The translations under genes and the position numbers were made by a program. Shown here piece by piece: positions 44,901-55,196 of a stretch of DNA of 64,000 nucleotides. The notes below the pieces were generated by a model. The model did not search any database. It was not told the origin of the DNA and saw nothing but the letters and a program-made list of their open reading frames with translations. Each line of letters opens with the position of its first letter. Positions within the stretch are counted from its first letter, which is position 1. This stretch comes from Lophium mytilinum (Eukaryota > Ascomycota > Dothideomycetes > Mytilinidiales > Mytilinidiaceae), in contig MU004181.1 in NCBI GenBank assembly GCA_010093605.1, positions 2,758,215-2,822,214 of the forward strand, written 5' to 3'.

Positions 44901-47178
44901 ATGGGATACTCCTCAGCACGCTGTGGTGGACGACAAGCTGACTGGATTTGAGTTGAGTGATGCTCCCAAGGACGCAGACCACTGCCAACTCTGGCCCGGG
45001 AAAGATTACTCGAACCCCCGCGTACAAGACTTTTACGGTCTCGATAAACCATATGAAGAAATGTACGATCGCACCCAGGTTCCGCGCATGCCGTGGCACG
45101 ACATTTCGATGCAGATGGTCGGGCAGCCAGCGCGAGATCTCACCAGACACTTTGTGCAACGATGGAATTACATCCTTCGGCAGCGTAAAACCTCAAGACC
45201 GACACCTACTCTCCTACCTCCTCCAGATTTCGTCCCTGCCGAAATCGAGGCACTAGGGCTCGAGGGAACCTGCGAAGTTCAAGTACTCCGATCCGCTACC
45301 TCTTGGTCCATTGGCACACCGGACAAGATCGAGCACAGCATCATGACAGCATATGTTAAAATGATTAGCAACTCAGAACATTTTGTCTACATCGAGAATC
45401 AGTTTTTCATTAGCAGTTGCGACGTCCTGGGCCAAAAAATGGAAAACACGATTGGGGACGCCCTTGTCAACCGGATAATTCGTGCCCATGAGAACCAGGA
45501 GGACTGGAGGGCATGTCTCGTCATCCCCTTGATGCCTGGCTTTCAGAACACGGTGGACAGCCAGGACGGTAGTAGCGTACGCCTGATCATGACTTGTCAA
45601 TATCGCAGTATCTGCCGGGGCGAGACGTCTATATTTGGCAAGTTGCGAGAAGCAGGCATCGAGCCTGAGGACTACATCCAGTTCTATGCCTTGAGATCAT
45701 GGGGTGCCATCGGTCCTACGAAAACACTTGTCACCGAACAACTCTATATTCATGCCAAATGCATGATTGTGGATGACAGAATTGCGATCATTGGCTCGGC
45801 CAATATCAACGAGCGTTCCATGCTCGGATCAAGAGATTCCGAAATTGCGACAATAGTAACAGACACAGATATGATACCTTCTCATATGGGCGGGGAACCC
45901 TACATGGTTGGTAGATTCGCTCATGAGCTCCGTGTACGACTCATGCGCGAACATCTAGGAGTCGACGTGGATGAATTGTCGAGGTCTGAATTCGAAGGTG
46001 AAGATTCTGACTCCTCAGTTCCGCAATCTCCAACAGCCGATCGCGCGACAGAGCAGAGTTTGATTGAGTCTCGCCACCGCGCCCAGGACGAGTTGATATC
46101 GAGAGCCGAGAATTTGCACAGGTTCAGCCAAGAAGTTTCACCGATAAGGTCCTCGAAGCTCGTTAGGGAGCGTAACAGTGCGCCGCTTCCGCCGCCAATG
46201 CCGCCGCGGATGAATACAACTGCGCTCGGCTTGTCACAACTCAGCCAACTTCCTGCCCTCCCTACGGGTGACGACACCGACATCGGTGGGCCCCCACTTC
46301 AGCGCGCTGGCAGCTTCTCTTCGTCGAATACCATCAACCCACTTCTCGCAGAATTGCGTCGACCTGTTGTCTCTGACGATTGTATGCGAGACCCGCTGAA
46401 TGACTCTTTCTACCTGGACACCTGGCATACTGTGGCGGAGAACAACACCAAACTATTCCGTCAAGTTTTCCGTTGCATGCCGGATAATGAAGTCAAGAAT
46501 TGGAAGGAATACAAAGAATATGCGGCGTTTGGTGAACGCTTCCAACAAGCTCAAGGTGGTGGGAAGAGCTCGACCCGCAAGCAGCAAGAAGCTACCGGGA
46601 AGACTGGCCCTCCAGGTTCGGGGCTCGCAGAGAAACTATCTCTGGATACCAAAAGCTCGAATGCGCCCATGGGCAAAGTAGAGGATTGGGCAGTCGCACA
46701 AGAGAAAGACGCTGCTGTCCCGGCGGTCCAACAAGTTAACAGTCCTACCGCAAATTCGGGCGATGAGAAGGCGTCACTGAAGGCCGAGGACGACAGGCTG
46801 TCGGGGAAAATGTCGCCATTCCCGCCACCTGCTCCAATCCCGAACACTACTGGTATCGAAGACTTCGCACCAGATGTAGGCGTAGGCCGCTCACGGACGG
46901 TCACATACAGCGAGCCTAACCAAGCGGACCGCAGCCATCGAAACACTATTAATTCGCAAGGCTCGCAGAAACGCCGCAGGCGGGCAACTACAAAGTCATC
47001 GATGCGCCCTTTCCACGCTACCGACGACAATGCGCTCTTGGATAGAGAAGAGGCGGAGAATGTATTGAAGTCTGTACAGGGCCATCTTGTGCTGTGGCCA
47101 TACGAGTGGTTGTCGACCGAGGAGAGGGGTGGTGGTTGGCTTTATGCTGTTGATCAGCTTGCGCCGCTTGAGATCTAG
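41962..47178 (+). CDS. PLD1: Phospholipase D, PX-PH type (PLD1/SPO14)
   Basis: One 1738-residue uninterrupted frame. The N-terminal 440 residues are disordered. A PX domain starts near residue 475 (VDITKESDTKGGERHLHF, then MKWFVNRTVGDFFNLHSKYK) and is interrupted by an acidic, Ser-rich loop (DEDEDDEDDGDIDHE). A PH-like domain spans about 694-770 (KEGFLTVMSSGKG, TTKWFMVRQSYIICVD). Both HKD motifs are intact: HHEKLLIVD near residue 956 and HAKCMIVDD near 1264, each followed by the expected Gly/Ser run (GGIDLCFGRWD; GSANINERSM). The enzyme hydrolyses phosphatidylcholine to phosphatidic acid and choline in membrane traffic and development. The 400-residue tail has Pro/Ser linkers and ends in a helical block (LKSVQGHLVLWPYEWLS). 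Longer than yeast Spo14 (about 1,680) by little. Confidence 0.95.
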   Translation: MAATRDDSVSPGTLSPRPESPFLELDGANANSKDYTRTLSSLSSTQTAPKNQKLRLNTNGSTRQPPPAKEKEHTIPTTQPVDPEGFPFGAPNGTVGPHPMEENVNGNRQQNLPNGTHSKGSEQPCTFPEKPTSLAPISRKDTGEQGTMTPPGRRSVQFARALTTEPTAFHSREQSWEADGGEIKGKDRQTSSLMTKLKALATPISMQSYGSHSRTQSTNAIGGSSTTADGLALSPPYEIDEPRYMEGDSEADADAEESAGEGPSRPPRRRRKSRRATDEGTQTAPTTPKTTKAGQFFFRDSPGTTPTSARPNIFRRGTMSDIPENQRQGVSEDEGRDRLAKESTWTRGLHSARGLSYGGIRRHQDENQDATGEKRPSNLRRLTGFAINNADGTPSHWRARSDRTQSMGAAKWSRVIAGLKILGQKHKAERTGDHLKSAELMAELLAGAPAALFLASMFQRDEAGHKRIPVLLEQLKFNIVDITKESDTKGGERHLHFRINLEYGSGLTRMKWFVNRTVGDFFNLHSKYKAQQNIRQYIQLKPDDKKGKIPRFPRSTIPYLRGIRGMMDIMDEDEDDEDDGDIDHEASGPDGSASATDRPAKAKRRQSSFAYNRRKSSIGSPQAPGAPGQSVTRTGSFAGVVGATLDRVNYAERVRKKLEAYLHQLITWLIFRPGSNRLCKFLELSSLGVRLATEGGYHGKEGFLTVMSSGKGTDLRKRMVPTSFKARHTTKWFMVRQSYIICVDSPEEMNVHDVILVDPSFSIQAKGRLRDQKPKEIASQAKASATHPNHHRLRLQNTERTIKLLAKSEKLLVQFEDSITFMLQNNEWAKPHRFGSFAPVRHKVFAQALVDGRDYMWNVSRAISMARDVIYIHDWWLSPELYMRRPAAISQKWRLDRLLKRKAQEGVKIFIIMYRNINTAIPIDSEHSKLSLLGLHPNIFVQRSPNQFRQNTFFWAHHEKLLIVDHAIAFCGGIDLCFGRWDTPQHAVVDDKLTGFELSDAPKDADHCQLWPGKDYSNPRVQDFYGLDKPYEEMYDRTQVPRMPWHDISMQMVGQPARDLTRHFVQRWNYILRQRKTSRPTPTLLPPPDFVPAEIEALGLEGTCEVQVLRSATSWSIGTPDKIEHSIMTAYVKMISNSEHFVYIENQFFISSCDVLGQKMENTIGDALVNRIIRAHENQEDWRACLVIPLMPGFQNTVDSQDGSSVRLIMTCQYRSICRGETSIFGKLREAGIEPEDYIQFYALRSWGAIGPTKTLVTEQLYIHAKCMIVDDRIAIIGSANINERSMLGSRDSEIATIVTDTDMIPSHMGGEPYMVGRFAHELRVRLMREHLGVDVDELSRSEFEGEDSDSSVPQSPTADRATEQSLIESRHRAQDELISRAENLHRFSQEVSPIRSSKLVRERNSAPLPPPMPPRMNTTALGLSQLSQLPALPTGDDTDIGGPPLQRAGSFSSSNTINPLLAELRRPVVSDDCMRDPLNDSFYLDTWHTVAENNTKLFRQVFRCMPDNEVKNWKEYKEYAAFGERFQQAQGGGKSSTRKQQEATGKTGPPGSGLAEKLSLDTKSSNAPMGKVEDWAVAQEKDAAVPAVQQVNSPTANSGDEKASLKAEDDRLSGKMSPFPPPAPIPNTTGIEDFAPDVGVGRSRTVTYSEPNQADRSHRNTINSQGSQKRRRRATTKSSMRPFHATDDNALLDREEAENVLKSVQGHLVLWPYEWLSTEERGGGWLYAVDQLAPLEI

Positions 47179-47341
47179 TAAGTGTCGCCTCAATATTTTC
47201 ATATAGAAGACTAACAGGTATGATAGTTCGTGATTAGCATAGCTTCGGCATGGCGGGTGTATGGGGATACCAGTGTGTACGTTAGAATTGACTAGATTAT
47301 TGCCATTTCGTCCGGAGGCAATCTTGATCTTATCCGTATAT
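47179..47341. other. 3' region of the phospholipase D gene
   Basis: No gene seen. Confidence 0.3.
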
Positions 47342-47509
47342 TCGTTTACCACTGCATGAAGGGCCTCGTAGATTTTTCAGCATTTCGAACGAGAGGGGAT
47401 TTCGGCGTTTGAATAACTAGTAAGCTCGTTTACCACCGCATGAGGGCATGGTAGCTTTTCAGCATTCCGAATAAGAGGCATTTTCGGCGTTGTGAACAAC
47501 TAGTAAGCT
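47342..47509. repeat. Direct tandem duplication of an 84-bp unit
   Basis: Two adjacent copies begin at 47342 and 47426. Shared blocks are TCGTTTACCAC, GCATGA, TTTTCAGCATT, CGAA, and CGGCGTT followed by AACTAGTAAGC at the end. About 80% identical by eye. No frame runs through it. Confidence 0.75.
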
Positions 47510-48539
47510 CGTGAGGCTACCTCAGCCAGTGTCAGGACGCTGTGTGCAGATTGGAAGTGTATCCGTTTGCTATGATGAAGCATTGTATGTACACCAACTA
47601 CTCCCGAACTCAACCAAAGACCCATCACTTAGTACAGCTCCGCCACCACGCGACGCGTCGTCGTCGCCGGTTCGTCTTTTGCCAAGACACGATTCAGCGT
47701 CTAAACAGCACCCATTCCTTCAATGCATTTCTAAGCGGCTAACCGAACACGGAAATGCCGTACGAACCACCCAATCAGAAACCACCAAAGCCATCCCCTT
47801 TTCGAACGTAGGGCCCACATCGGCTCGATTCTGCCAGTCTGATACCCAAGCGAGGTGTATTATAGGCATATCAGAAACAACAGGCGGGAGCACCCTTGCG
47901 CCGGCCAGGGCAAACACCGTGTCGAACCAGGGCTGACACGCTGAATGCCGGCCAGGGTTGACACGCTTGTAATCGACCGTGCCCAGGATATGGTGCGCTA
48001 TCCCTAGACGGGACGCGGGTACGAGTGGGCCAATCGCAGCGTCCAAAGTACGTCGCGCTAGGCCATGTTGGGGAATGAACGAAGCGGACGAGGAGAGGAT
48101 AAAGTCAGGGAAGAATGGAAGCCAAGGATAGTAGTAGGTGGGTAGTTATTTTTGGACGCATATAAGGGTTTGAGGGGGTGCTGTCTGCTGGCTTGAGGTG
48201 TCTTTCTTCTGCTACCGACTGTCGTTATCTGGAAGTTCCTGAGCTGAGATACTACTTCAGTTCAACGCAAACGCTCACGCTTATAAGGAGACTATCTTCA
48301 TCCATACCGGATCTCTTCTGCTTGCTGTTGGCTTCAACCCCTTCGGATACTACCTCCACCGAACGGAATACCGCCATTCAAACAACCTCAACACCACCTC
48401 TCAACCGGCTTCGCTATCCTTCAGTACACTCCTGAGCACCACATCACGCGCTTAGGACTCTCTCGCCACCTCTTAAACACCCCAACACACACTCTGACCA
48501 TTCCATCACTCAACCTCGTCGCGTCACAGAGTCTCCGAA
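47510..48539. other. Intergenic, leader of the small membrane protein
   Basis: No gene supported. A short direct repeat (GCCGGCCAGGG...GACACGCT) occurs near 47898-47962. The last 300 bases are pyrimidine-rich and probably leader. Confidence 0.4.
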
Positions 48540-48863
48540 ATGGCACCCACCGCGCTCCTCCACTCCCTCGCCGGCGCCGTGCACGATGCCGCCTCACACC
48601 ACCTCCACAAGCGCGACAACATGGGCTACGCCATCCCGCCCTCCCTCATCGTCCTGATCTGCATGTTCGGCGCCGGCATCATGGTATGCCTAGGCTTCGC
48701 GGTCCACAGCCAGTTCTTCGGTACCTCGAGGAATGAATTACCGTCAATGTCTCCCGAGCAGATGGACTACATGCGTGAGGTCCGGGAGCGAAACATGTCG
48801 GCGCTACACGACGCGATGGGGCGCAGGGGGATGAAGCGGCCGGTTGTTAGTAACATGAGCTGA
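48540..48863 (+). CDS. Small single-pass membrane protein
   Basis: Single exon, 107 residues. One clear membrane segment (IPPSLIVLICMFGAGIMVCL, about 32-52) is preceded by a His-rich polar head (AASHHLHKRD) and followed by a polar tail (MSPEQMDYMREVRERNMSAL) ending in basic residues. The start lies in a good fungal context (GAAATGGC). HKR before the membrane segment could be a dibasic (Kex2-like) site, but there is no separate signal peptide. Unknown function; strong codon bias toward C at third positions supports real coding. Confidence 0.65.
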   Translation: MAPTALLHSLAGAVHDAASHHLHKRDNMGYAIPPSLIVLICMFGAGIMVCLGFAVHSQFFGTSRNELPSMSPEQMDYMREVRERNMSALHDAMGRRGMKRPVVSNMS

Positions 48864-49190
48864 GTGGGAGGGATAGGGGGGTGGGGAGGATGATGGTGGA
48901 GAGGCTTGAGACACTGAGTGGCGAGGAGGTTGTGTGATTATACGGGCGCGATGGATCGTTGCGTTCGGAGTTTACTATCTTTTGAGGCTTTCTTTTGTAT
49001 AGGGTACAATCGGTATGGGTTATGGATACACATGGTCTCTGTTCAAGGTGGATGATAGCATGTAGAAGCAACATCTCCAAGCATTGACGCTTTCTCTTGA
49101 ACGTGCTTGGTATACAATACAAAGATGTGATACATCTGGATGCTTTCAACATGAAAGGAGGCTGATAATATATGGACAAGAATACAAAAG
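48864..49190. other. Intergenic between convergent genes
   Basis: Two 3' UTRs; no gene seen. Confidence 0.35.
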
Positions 49191-50866
49191 TTAACGAGAG
49201 CTTAGTACACACATACCAAAGCCTTCCAGTAGGATACTCTCGGAAAAGAGTACACGTGGCAGGCCTCCGCTCATCTGGACTTTGACTTCGCCGTTTGTGT
49301 CGGCGGTGTACTTGTCACAGGTGAAAACCTCTACTACTGTTTCTCCACTCTCGAAGCCCATTCCCTCAGTTGTGAGGGAGTAGCTGCCGCCGGATTCGCC
49401 TTGGTTCGTCAAGATAGTGCGTACAATGTCCTTGCGCATCATTATCGTGTCAGCCGTATAGTTGGTGACCCAATTCTTATAAGTCAGGTAAGACGACGAT
49501 TGACTTTGAGCGAAGTTCCGCATTTGATTTATGTAGGCGATATGACCGTACAGGGGCGTAGAAGTGTTGTATCTATTTAGATATGTTAGCTTCCCATGAC
49601 TGAGTTCCGCGTCTTATCTCACAGAGCTTACCCAGTTGGCCAGATAGCCTCTCGGCATCCCGGGTCATCAGCTCCAGCAAGATGCTGTTCCTGCCCTTGG
49701 TAGATGATTGGAATCCCATCACTCAGGATTGTGAAAGCGATTGCATTCTTGACTAAGCTCATGTCATCCGTAGACCAAGGAAACCTTGGATTGTCATGGT
49801 TCTCGATGAATGTTCCGAGGAGGGTGTTGTCTTTGGAGCCTCCAGTCCCACCATTTTTGCTGAGTTCCAGGTTGTACTTCAGATCAGACATGTCTGATTG
49901 CTGCTGGAATGTGCGATTGATGGAGAAGTACATGGGGTAATCAAGTATACTGTCCATGTAATCTTGATATGCGTAGGCGTAGTCTGCTCTCCCGTCTGCC
50001 ACCTCGCCCATGCAAAAGACGCCCGCGGCAGAACAAAAGCCTGGGAAGAAGTCCTTGTTGACATCTTTGACAGAGTCCATGCGGAGACCGTCTATGCTGT
50101 AGTTGCTGACCAGTGATTTGATCCAGTCTTGCATACCAGCTGCAACTGTTGCGTCTTCAGTCTTGAGGTCGGGCATCTCGGTGTTACAGTCCCCTAACCA
50201 GCAAACTTCCGCTTCAGTCTGATTATCATAATTGTTGAGCGGGCAGTAAGGATGGTAGTAAGAGGCATCGTTGAAGGGGTGCAGTTGAGAGAAATCGACT
50301 GTGTCGGGACATCCTGGCCAACCCATATGATTGGGAACTACATCGACCATAAGATACATGCCTCTAGATTTGAGGTCAGCCGCAAGCGATTTGAGATCAT
50401 CAGCGGTCCCAAAGTGATCATTGAGGTGGTACAGATCCGTTTGATAGTATCCGTGGTATCCGCCAGGTACTTGTAACGTGATAGGAGAGATCCAAATCTG
50501 GATTCAAGATTAGTACAGCGCCCCAACAGCTACGAAAAATCCTCTCGTTGCTCACAGCAGTGAATCCCATTCCCTGGATATAGTCCAGCCTGCTTTGAAC
50601 TCCCTTCCATGTCCCCCCGCAGTACTCATTCTTCGTCACATCACAGGCATCAGTTGAGCCCGTGCTTGTAAGAGAAAACCTATTTGGAATATTAGCAGTC
50701 CATAGTATTTTAGTGCTGTAATTTTAATGCTGGAAGCGAATTTAAGAGACGGAGCGAACCTATCGGTAAAGACTTGATATATCGACTTTCCTCTCCAGTC
50801 GGCTGCCGTAGCGGCTAAACTAACACTCGAGAACGAGGCTAGCGACAAAAACCAGCAGAACCTCAT
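49191..50866 (-). CDS. Secreted alpha-amylase, GH13 (Taka-amylase type)
   Basis: Four exons on minus (50866-50760, 50679-50556, 50497-49632, 49572-49191; introns of 80, 58 and 59 bp) give 492 residues, matching A. oryzae amylase (499). A signal peptide (MRFCWFLSLASFSSVSLA) precedes ADWRGKSIYQVFTDRF. GH13 conserved regions: MVDVVPNHMG, GLRMDSVKD (nucleophile Asp218), CMGEVADG (acid/base Glu242) and FIENHDNPRF (Asp312). The spacing is close to that of Taka-amylase. No starch-binding CBM20 domain. The first donor site reads GTTCGC, which is atypical but is the only join that restores TDRFSLTSTG. The end is uncertain: a GTATGT near 49213 could start another intron, but read-through gives a Cys near the C-terminus, as in relatives. 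Confidence 0.9.
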
Positions 50867-51582
50867 ATTCCGTGAGGTCTAGATGAAGCTTAACTGACCA
50901 GCAGATGAGATTAGGTTTGATAATTGCAGAAGATGTCGTCAAAAGAGGGTAAGAAGAGAATAAACAAAAGTAAGCATCGATAATAACAAGGCGAAGTCAG
51001 CCCATAGCCATCTAGTTGTATTGGTGGAGTGTAATTGCTTGGCCGCGCAACGGATAGTCCTAGCTACAATATCAAACAAGCTAAGGAGTAGATACAGCAG
51101 GGGGGCCTGGAAAACAGGAACATCTGGCGATCATCCAAATTAGAAGACGCCATGAAACATATTGGTGTAGTCGACTCTAACAGACCCTAAATGTGTCGAC
51201 TAATCTTTAGGCATGTACAATACACGAGCGATTGATACCTATCGAGAATCCTCGAGTATAGCGTGCTCAATTGGTGATAGCGCTGGCATGAGTCGCGCGT
51301 GAGCTCCCACGGTATGCGCTAACGCATGCGCGGATTAGAGGCTACAGGTGGTGAATCCTTCCTTCGCGAATGGAAAGAAACATGCGACAGCGGGACGAGG
51401 GCTAGGTAGTTCCTTGCGGGGGACGTTGGAGCAGGAACCGTGCGAGAACCCTGAATTTCGGCGTTCACATCGGGCCGTTTGCGCGACTACTGACGTCCCC
51501 TCACCGGTCTTCTTCTTTCACACCCTCTCGAGTCTGCCGATTCTCACATAACATCGCTTTCTATTGGTCTCTCAACCTCATC
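50867..51582. other. Divergent promoter region, amylase / small membrane protein
   Basis: 716 bp between divergent starts. The amylase promoter should be here. I did not verify AmyR-type or CreA sites. No frame supported. Confidence 0.4.
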
Positions 51583-51986
51583 ATGCCAGACAAAACGTTT
51601 CGAAGTACCAGCACATATTCGGACAATCACCAAATTCCCGAATCTGGGCCCACCATAGACCTCGACAGAGCTGCACAGATCTCATTCGCGCAGCCCATGG
51701 CTGTAAGACCTCCAATCTGGATACTGCTACTGCTACCGCTGCTCCCAATCATCCCGGTGCTCCTAATCATACAGCTAGCAACAGCTGGCTCGGATGAGGG
51801 GGGGATTAGTAAATGTACGTTCATCGGTCTCTTTGCAACATATCACTTACACTTGCACATTTGCTTTGGATAGGCCTCTACACAATGCCCCTCTCAAGAA
51901 ATCTTCATTTGATAGACTGTCCATCCTACCACGTGACCTACACGTGTCTCTTTCATCATCTGGAGCTTTCGCGCAAAACAAGCTGA
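51583..51986 (+). CDS. Small protein with one hydrophobic segment, unknown
   Basis: Two exons (51583-51814, 51874-51986; 59-bp intron GTACGT...GGATAG) give 114 residues. A polar N-terminus of about 45 residues is followed by a Leu/Pro/Ile-rich membrane segment (WILLLLPLLPIIPVLLIIQL). The second exon gives a Cys/His-containing tail (DCPSYHVTYTCLFHHLELS). No family recognised. The second exon is the less certain part, because its sequence has no pattern beyond being open. Confidence 0.5.
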
Positions 51987-52391
51987 CCAAGTAGTAGTCC
52001 TTGTTGGCTTTGAGCTGGGCTTGTTAGCGGTTGGGGTGATAGCCTGCTTGGCAATTCGACGGATGCGACGGACGGACGGGGCGATGTTAGAGCTCAACAC
52101 GATGGAACAAGAAAACAGCCGATCTTTAAGATCTTTGCGACGCGGGAACGAAGCTGTGCGTATGCAGCTAGCTAGGAGGACAGATTCGTGACAGGCATTG
52201 GGAGAGAAGTATCGCTTATCAAGCTGGTCTAAAGCGTAGCAAAATCTTGTTCTGGTAATATCCAATTGCTCATCGGAGTACTATATGGACAAAACTCCCG
52301 AACTTTCGTTGGAACCCTGCCTGAGCCCCCACAGCTTCCTACGCCTCCTGCCACTTCCGATCAAACCTTTTGCTCCATCGCCTCGATGTCG
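51987..52391. other. Intergenic between convergent genes
   Basis: No gene seen. Confidence 0.35.
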
Positions 52392-54364
52392 CTACGCGCC
52401 GATAACCTTGTCCGAATTCCTCTCATGAATAGGAACATTCACATTTCTCGTGAGAAGGTGATTGACATTTAGTGCCCAGATCGTGATGATCATCAAGACG
52501 ACGCTCAACGATATCGTAGTCAAGAAGACAGTGCCATACGCCGCGGCGCTAGCCTCTTGGTACGCCCGAACGCCAACTTGTGCGATAGCCGGCGTGACGC
52601 CAGCAATCGATGTGAAACTCGCACCGGGGTCTACGCTAACGGCTAGGATGAAAGCAGGAATAGATGAGGCTGGTACTCCGGCCTTAAGGAGCGCTGGGGG
52701 TACTCTTTCAGGTACGTTTCGAGTCATCCGGATAGAAAGAACGGTGGTGAAAATACTGAAAGCCTGTTAGATTGTAATGGAGTACTGGGTAGCTCTTCGA
52801 AACCACTCACGTGCTACCAATGACAGAGAAGAGCTGGCGAGTCGCCCCGCTAGTTCCTACTGCGGTACCAATCTCACGTTGGTCGTCGATACTGATGGAT
52901 GACACCGTCGAATTAATCATTTCGCACCACCCGATGAAGTACGATGCCAGGAAGATTATGATGGTAGATCGTACTACGGAGTCGGGATTGCTGGTTGCCA
53001 TGCCCTCATTCAGATATCAGCACTGTTCTAGGATGGCACAGAGACCAGTCGGGGCTGTCTGGTGTACCATCCAATCGACAAATGAAGTCGAGTCCGAAAG
53101 CAACTTACATGCTAATATAACACCAACGATTGGAAATAGGATCCGCAATTCAACATTGGTGTATTTTTTAAGCAAAGGGGTAGTAAACTATCCGAGGACG
53201 ATTGCTGCCCCTGGAACGCTGGCGAGGAACCCATTGCGGACCCAGCCATGACCTGGTGCATACAAGACCGAGACCATTGCAGGCCACAAGATGGCGTTAG
53301 CGTAGTATAATGCAGAGCCTGTCCCCCAAAGAAGCGTTGTGGCGACCCATCTGCGATTCCCGTACAAACTCAGAGGGACCAAAGGCTCTCTGAGATTTGC
53401 GTAAGCCTCATACACAAAGAAAGTAACCAGGAGGAAGAACCCTATGACGATAGTCGAGATAACATGCGCATATTTCCATGGATGCAGAACTCCTCCCCAT
53501 GAGAGGCCCATGAGCAATAGCAGAAGTCCGGATACTGCAAGCACCACACCAAAATTAATCGAAGTTCTTGATGAATTCCCGTTTTCGAGCAGCATCGTGT
53601 TTCATTGCGAATGACGGCGGGTGGTAGAAGACGTAGAAGAGTAGAGTCGACAGCGCGTTCAGTGCTATAAGCATGTAGAAGATCCCTCTCCAACCGGCTT
53701 TGGTGTTGAATATAAAGGCATAGCTCACAGCAGGGCCTACGGCGGAGACGGGAATGATAAAGATGAAGACAACTGCAATCGCCGCGAAGCGATACCTGAT
53801 GGGTACGAGCTCGGTGACAACGACTTTGATACTACCAGTAATAGGTCCGAGAGCGGTTCAAGGTGCGGATTGGACTTACAAGCGTAGGATAACTGGCAGC
53901 TTGCGCCCAGCCTTGATTGCTGGACAGACCTTGATAAGGCTGGGACAATCTGCGCGGTTGCGCATACGACGGCTCCGACTGTTGCGATACCGCTCGATGA
54001 GATGAACCACCATCGCCGACCGAATATATCCGTAACGCGACCGACGATGAGGAGACCGATGGAGGTTGTTGAGAAGGTAGCATAGCGCAACCCATGTCAG
54101 ATTACTGTCGGGGCCAATGTCCTGGTTGATTTGAGGAAGCACAGGAGCAATGAGAGCGAAGCCTCCCTGGCCACAAGCCATTGCTACGCTTATGGCCAAA
54201 ATTGCACCCACAAACCCAAAGCTTGTGAAGTAACCAGGCGGCATTTCCTCCGCTGCGACTGTGAAGTCGCGGCACTTCACATCATCGGGGTCGAAGGTGT
54301 ACCCCTTGGGATTACTGTCCTCAATATGGAAAACATCTTCGTTTGGGGCTTTCTCTGTCGACAT
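52392..54364 (-). pseudogene. Broken MFS exporter gene (TRI12-like, 14-TM drug:H+ antiporter type)
   Basis: Blocks of one MFS transporter occur in order on minus but in different frames: start MSTEKAPNEDVF at 54364; INQDIGPDSNLTWVAL; LLIVGRVTDIFGRRWWF (loop 2-3 signature); GWRGIFYMLIALNALS; GVVLAVSGLLLLLMGLSWGG; REPLVPLSLYGNRRW; YAPGHGWVRNGFLASVPGAA; YTNVELRILFPIVGVILA; SSISIDDQREIGTAVGTSG; and a C-terminal part ending HERNSDKVIGA near 52392. At least three places break the frame (shifts near the second membrane segment and before GVVLAVSG, and a stop after GAAIVLG) and are not explained by GT...AG introns, while other joins look like normal introns. The protein would have been a plasma-membrane exporter of small molecules. 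Sequence is otherwise well preserved, so the loss looks recent. Confidence 0.75.
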
Positions 54365-55196
54365 GATTTAAGGGTCAGGATGAAGGCGAACGCAAATGAT
54401 GTTTTGAACAAATCTTGATGAGTTGAAAGATGCTTTCGTTCCATATATAGGACAACGAGCGCAATGTACCCGAAGCTCCAAGAACATGGATCTGTTTTCC
54501 CGCGTTCGAGGCTGTTCGCAGAGAATAGGCAGACTATCATAGTCACTACCTGTGAGTAGTCTCCAGTAATAAGCGAGGACATATGCAGTCAAGGTGCTAG
54601 TGTTGCTTTGAAGGGGTCCCATGAACCTAATTTCCCACATTTGAGATCGTTCGCGGGGTAGAATCTTGGGTAAGAGCATGAGACTCCGAGATATGATATC
54701 TCATACCGCTGGTTGGGTCACTAGAGCCGGTAAATCATCGTCAGCTGACTCTTGGGCCGTCACCGGGTCGACGCTCCGCGAGTTTAGGAACAAGCCAGAA
54801 CCTAGTTCAAGTAAGTTCACCCTGGCTCTTTCACGCATTCCTCTTATCGAGGCTCCGCAAACCTACTCAGAGTAATAAGCAAGTGGTCCATTTAGGCAAG
54901 TTGTCAAAATTTACTCACTAGTCTTGGCTTCTCAACGCGTGGAAATCTGAGGCTACTCGTAGCACTCGGTAAAAGTTTCAACCACAATCACTCTAAACAA
55001 GGTGCAGAATTAAGGGCAATATAAGAGAACAAGTAATTCAGTAATCAGAACAGATACAAGTTGAAAGAAGCCTATTGACTTCATCAAGCTCGGCGACTAA
55101 TGCTCAAGTCTCTTAATGCCTATCCTGTTGAATGGGAGAGCTATCTATCGAGCACTTTTTCTTTCAAGCGACCGGACTGGTTAGCCACCATCGTGT
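54365..55196. other. Upstream of the broken MFS gene, no gene seen
   Basis: Only short frames. No repeats or element ends seen that would explain the decay of the neighbour. Confidence 0.4.

Noticed and set aside
44227-45159. 310-codon open frame antisense to phospholipase D
   Set aside because: It mirrors the conserved HKD-1 region on the other strand. The long opening follows from the codon bias of the real gene, and no motif is present.
49191-54364. Amylase plus MFS exporter as a functional gene cluster
   Set aside because: The MFS gene is broken, an unrelated small gene lies between them, and no regulator or further sugar-use gene is adjacent.
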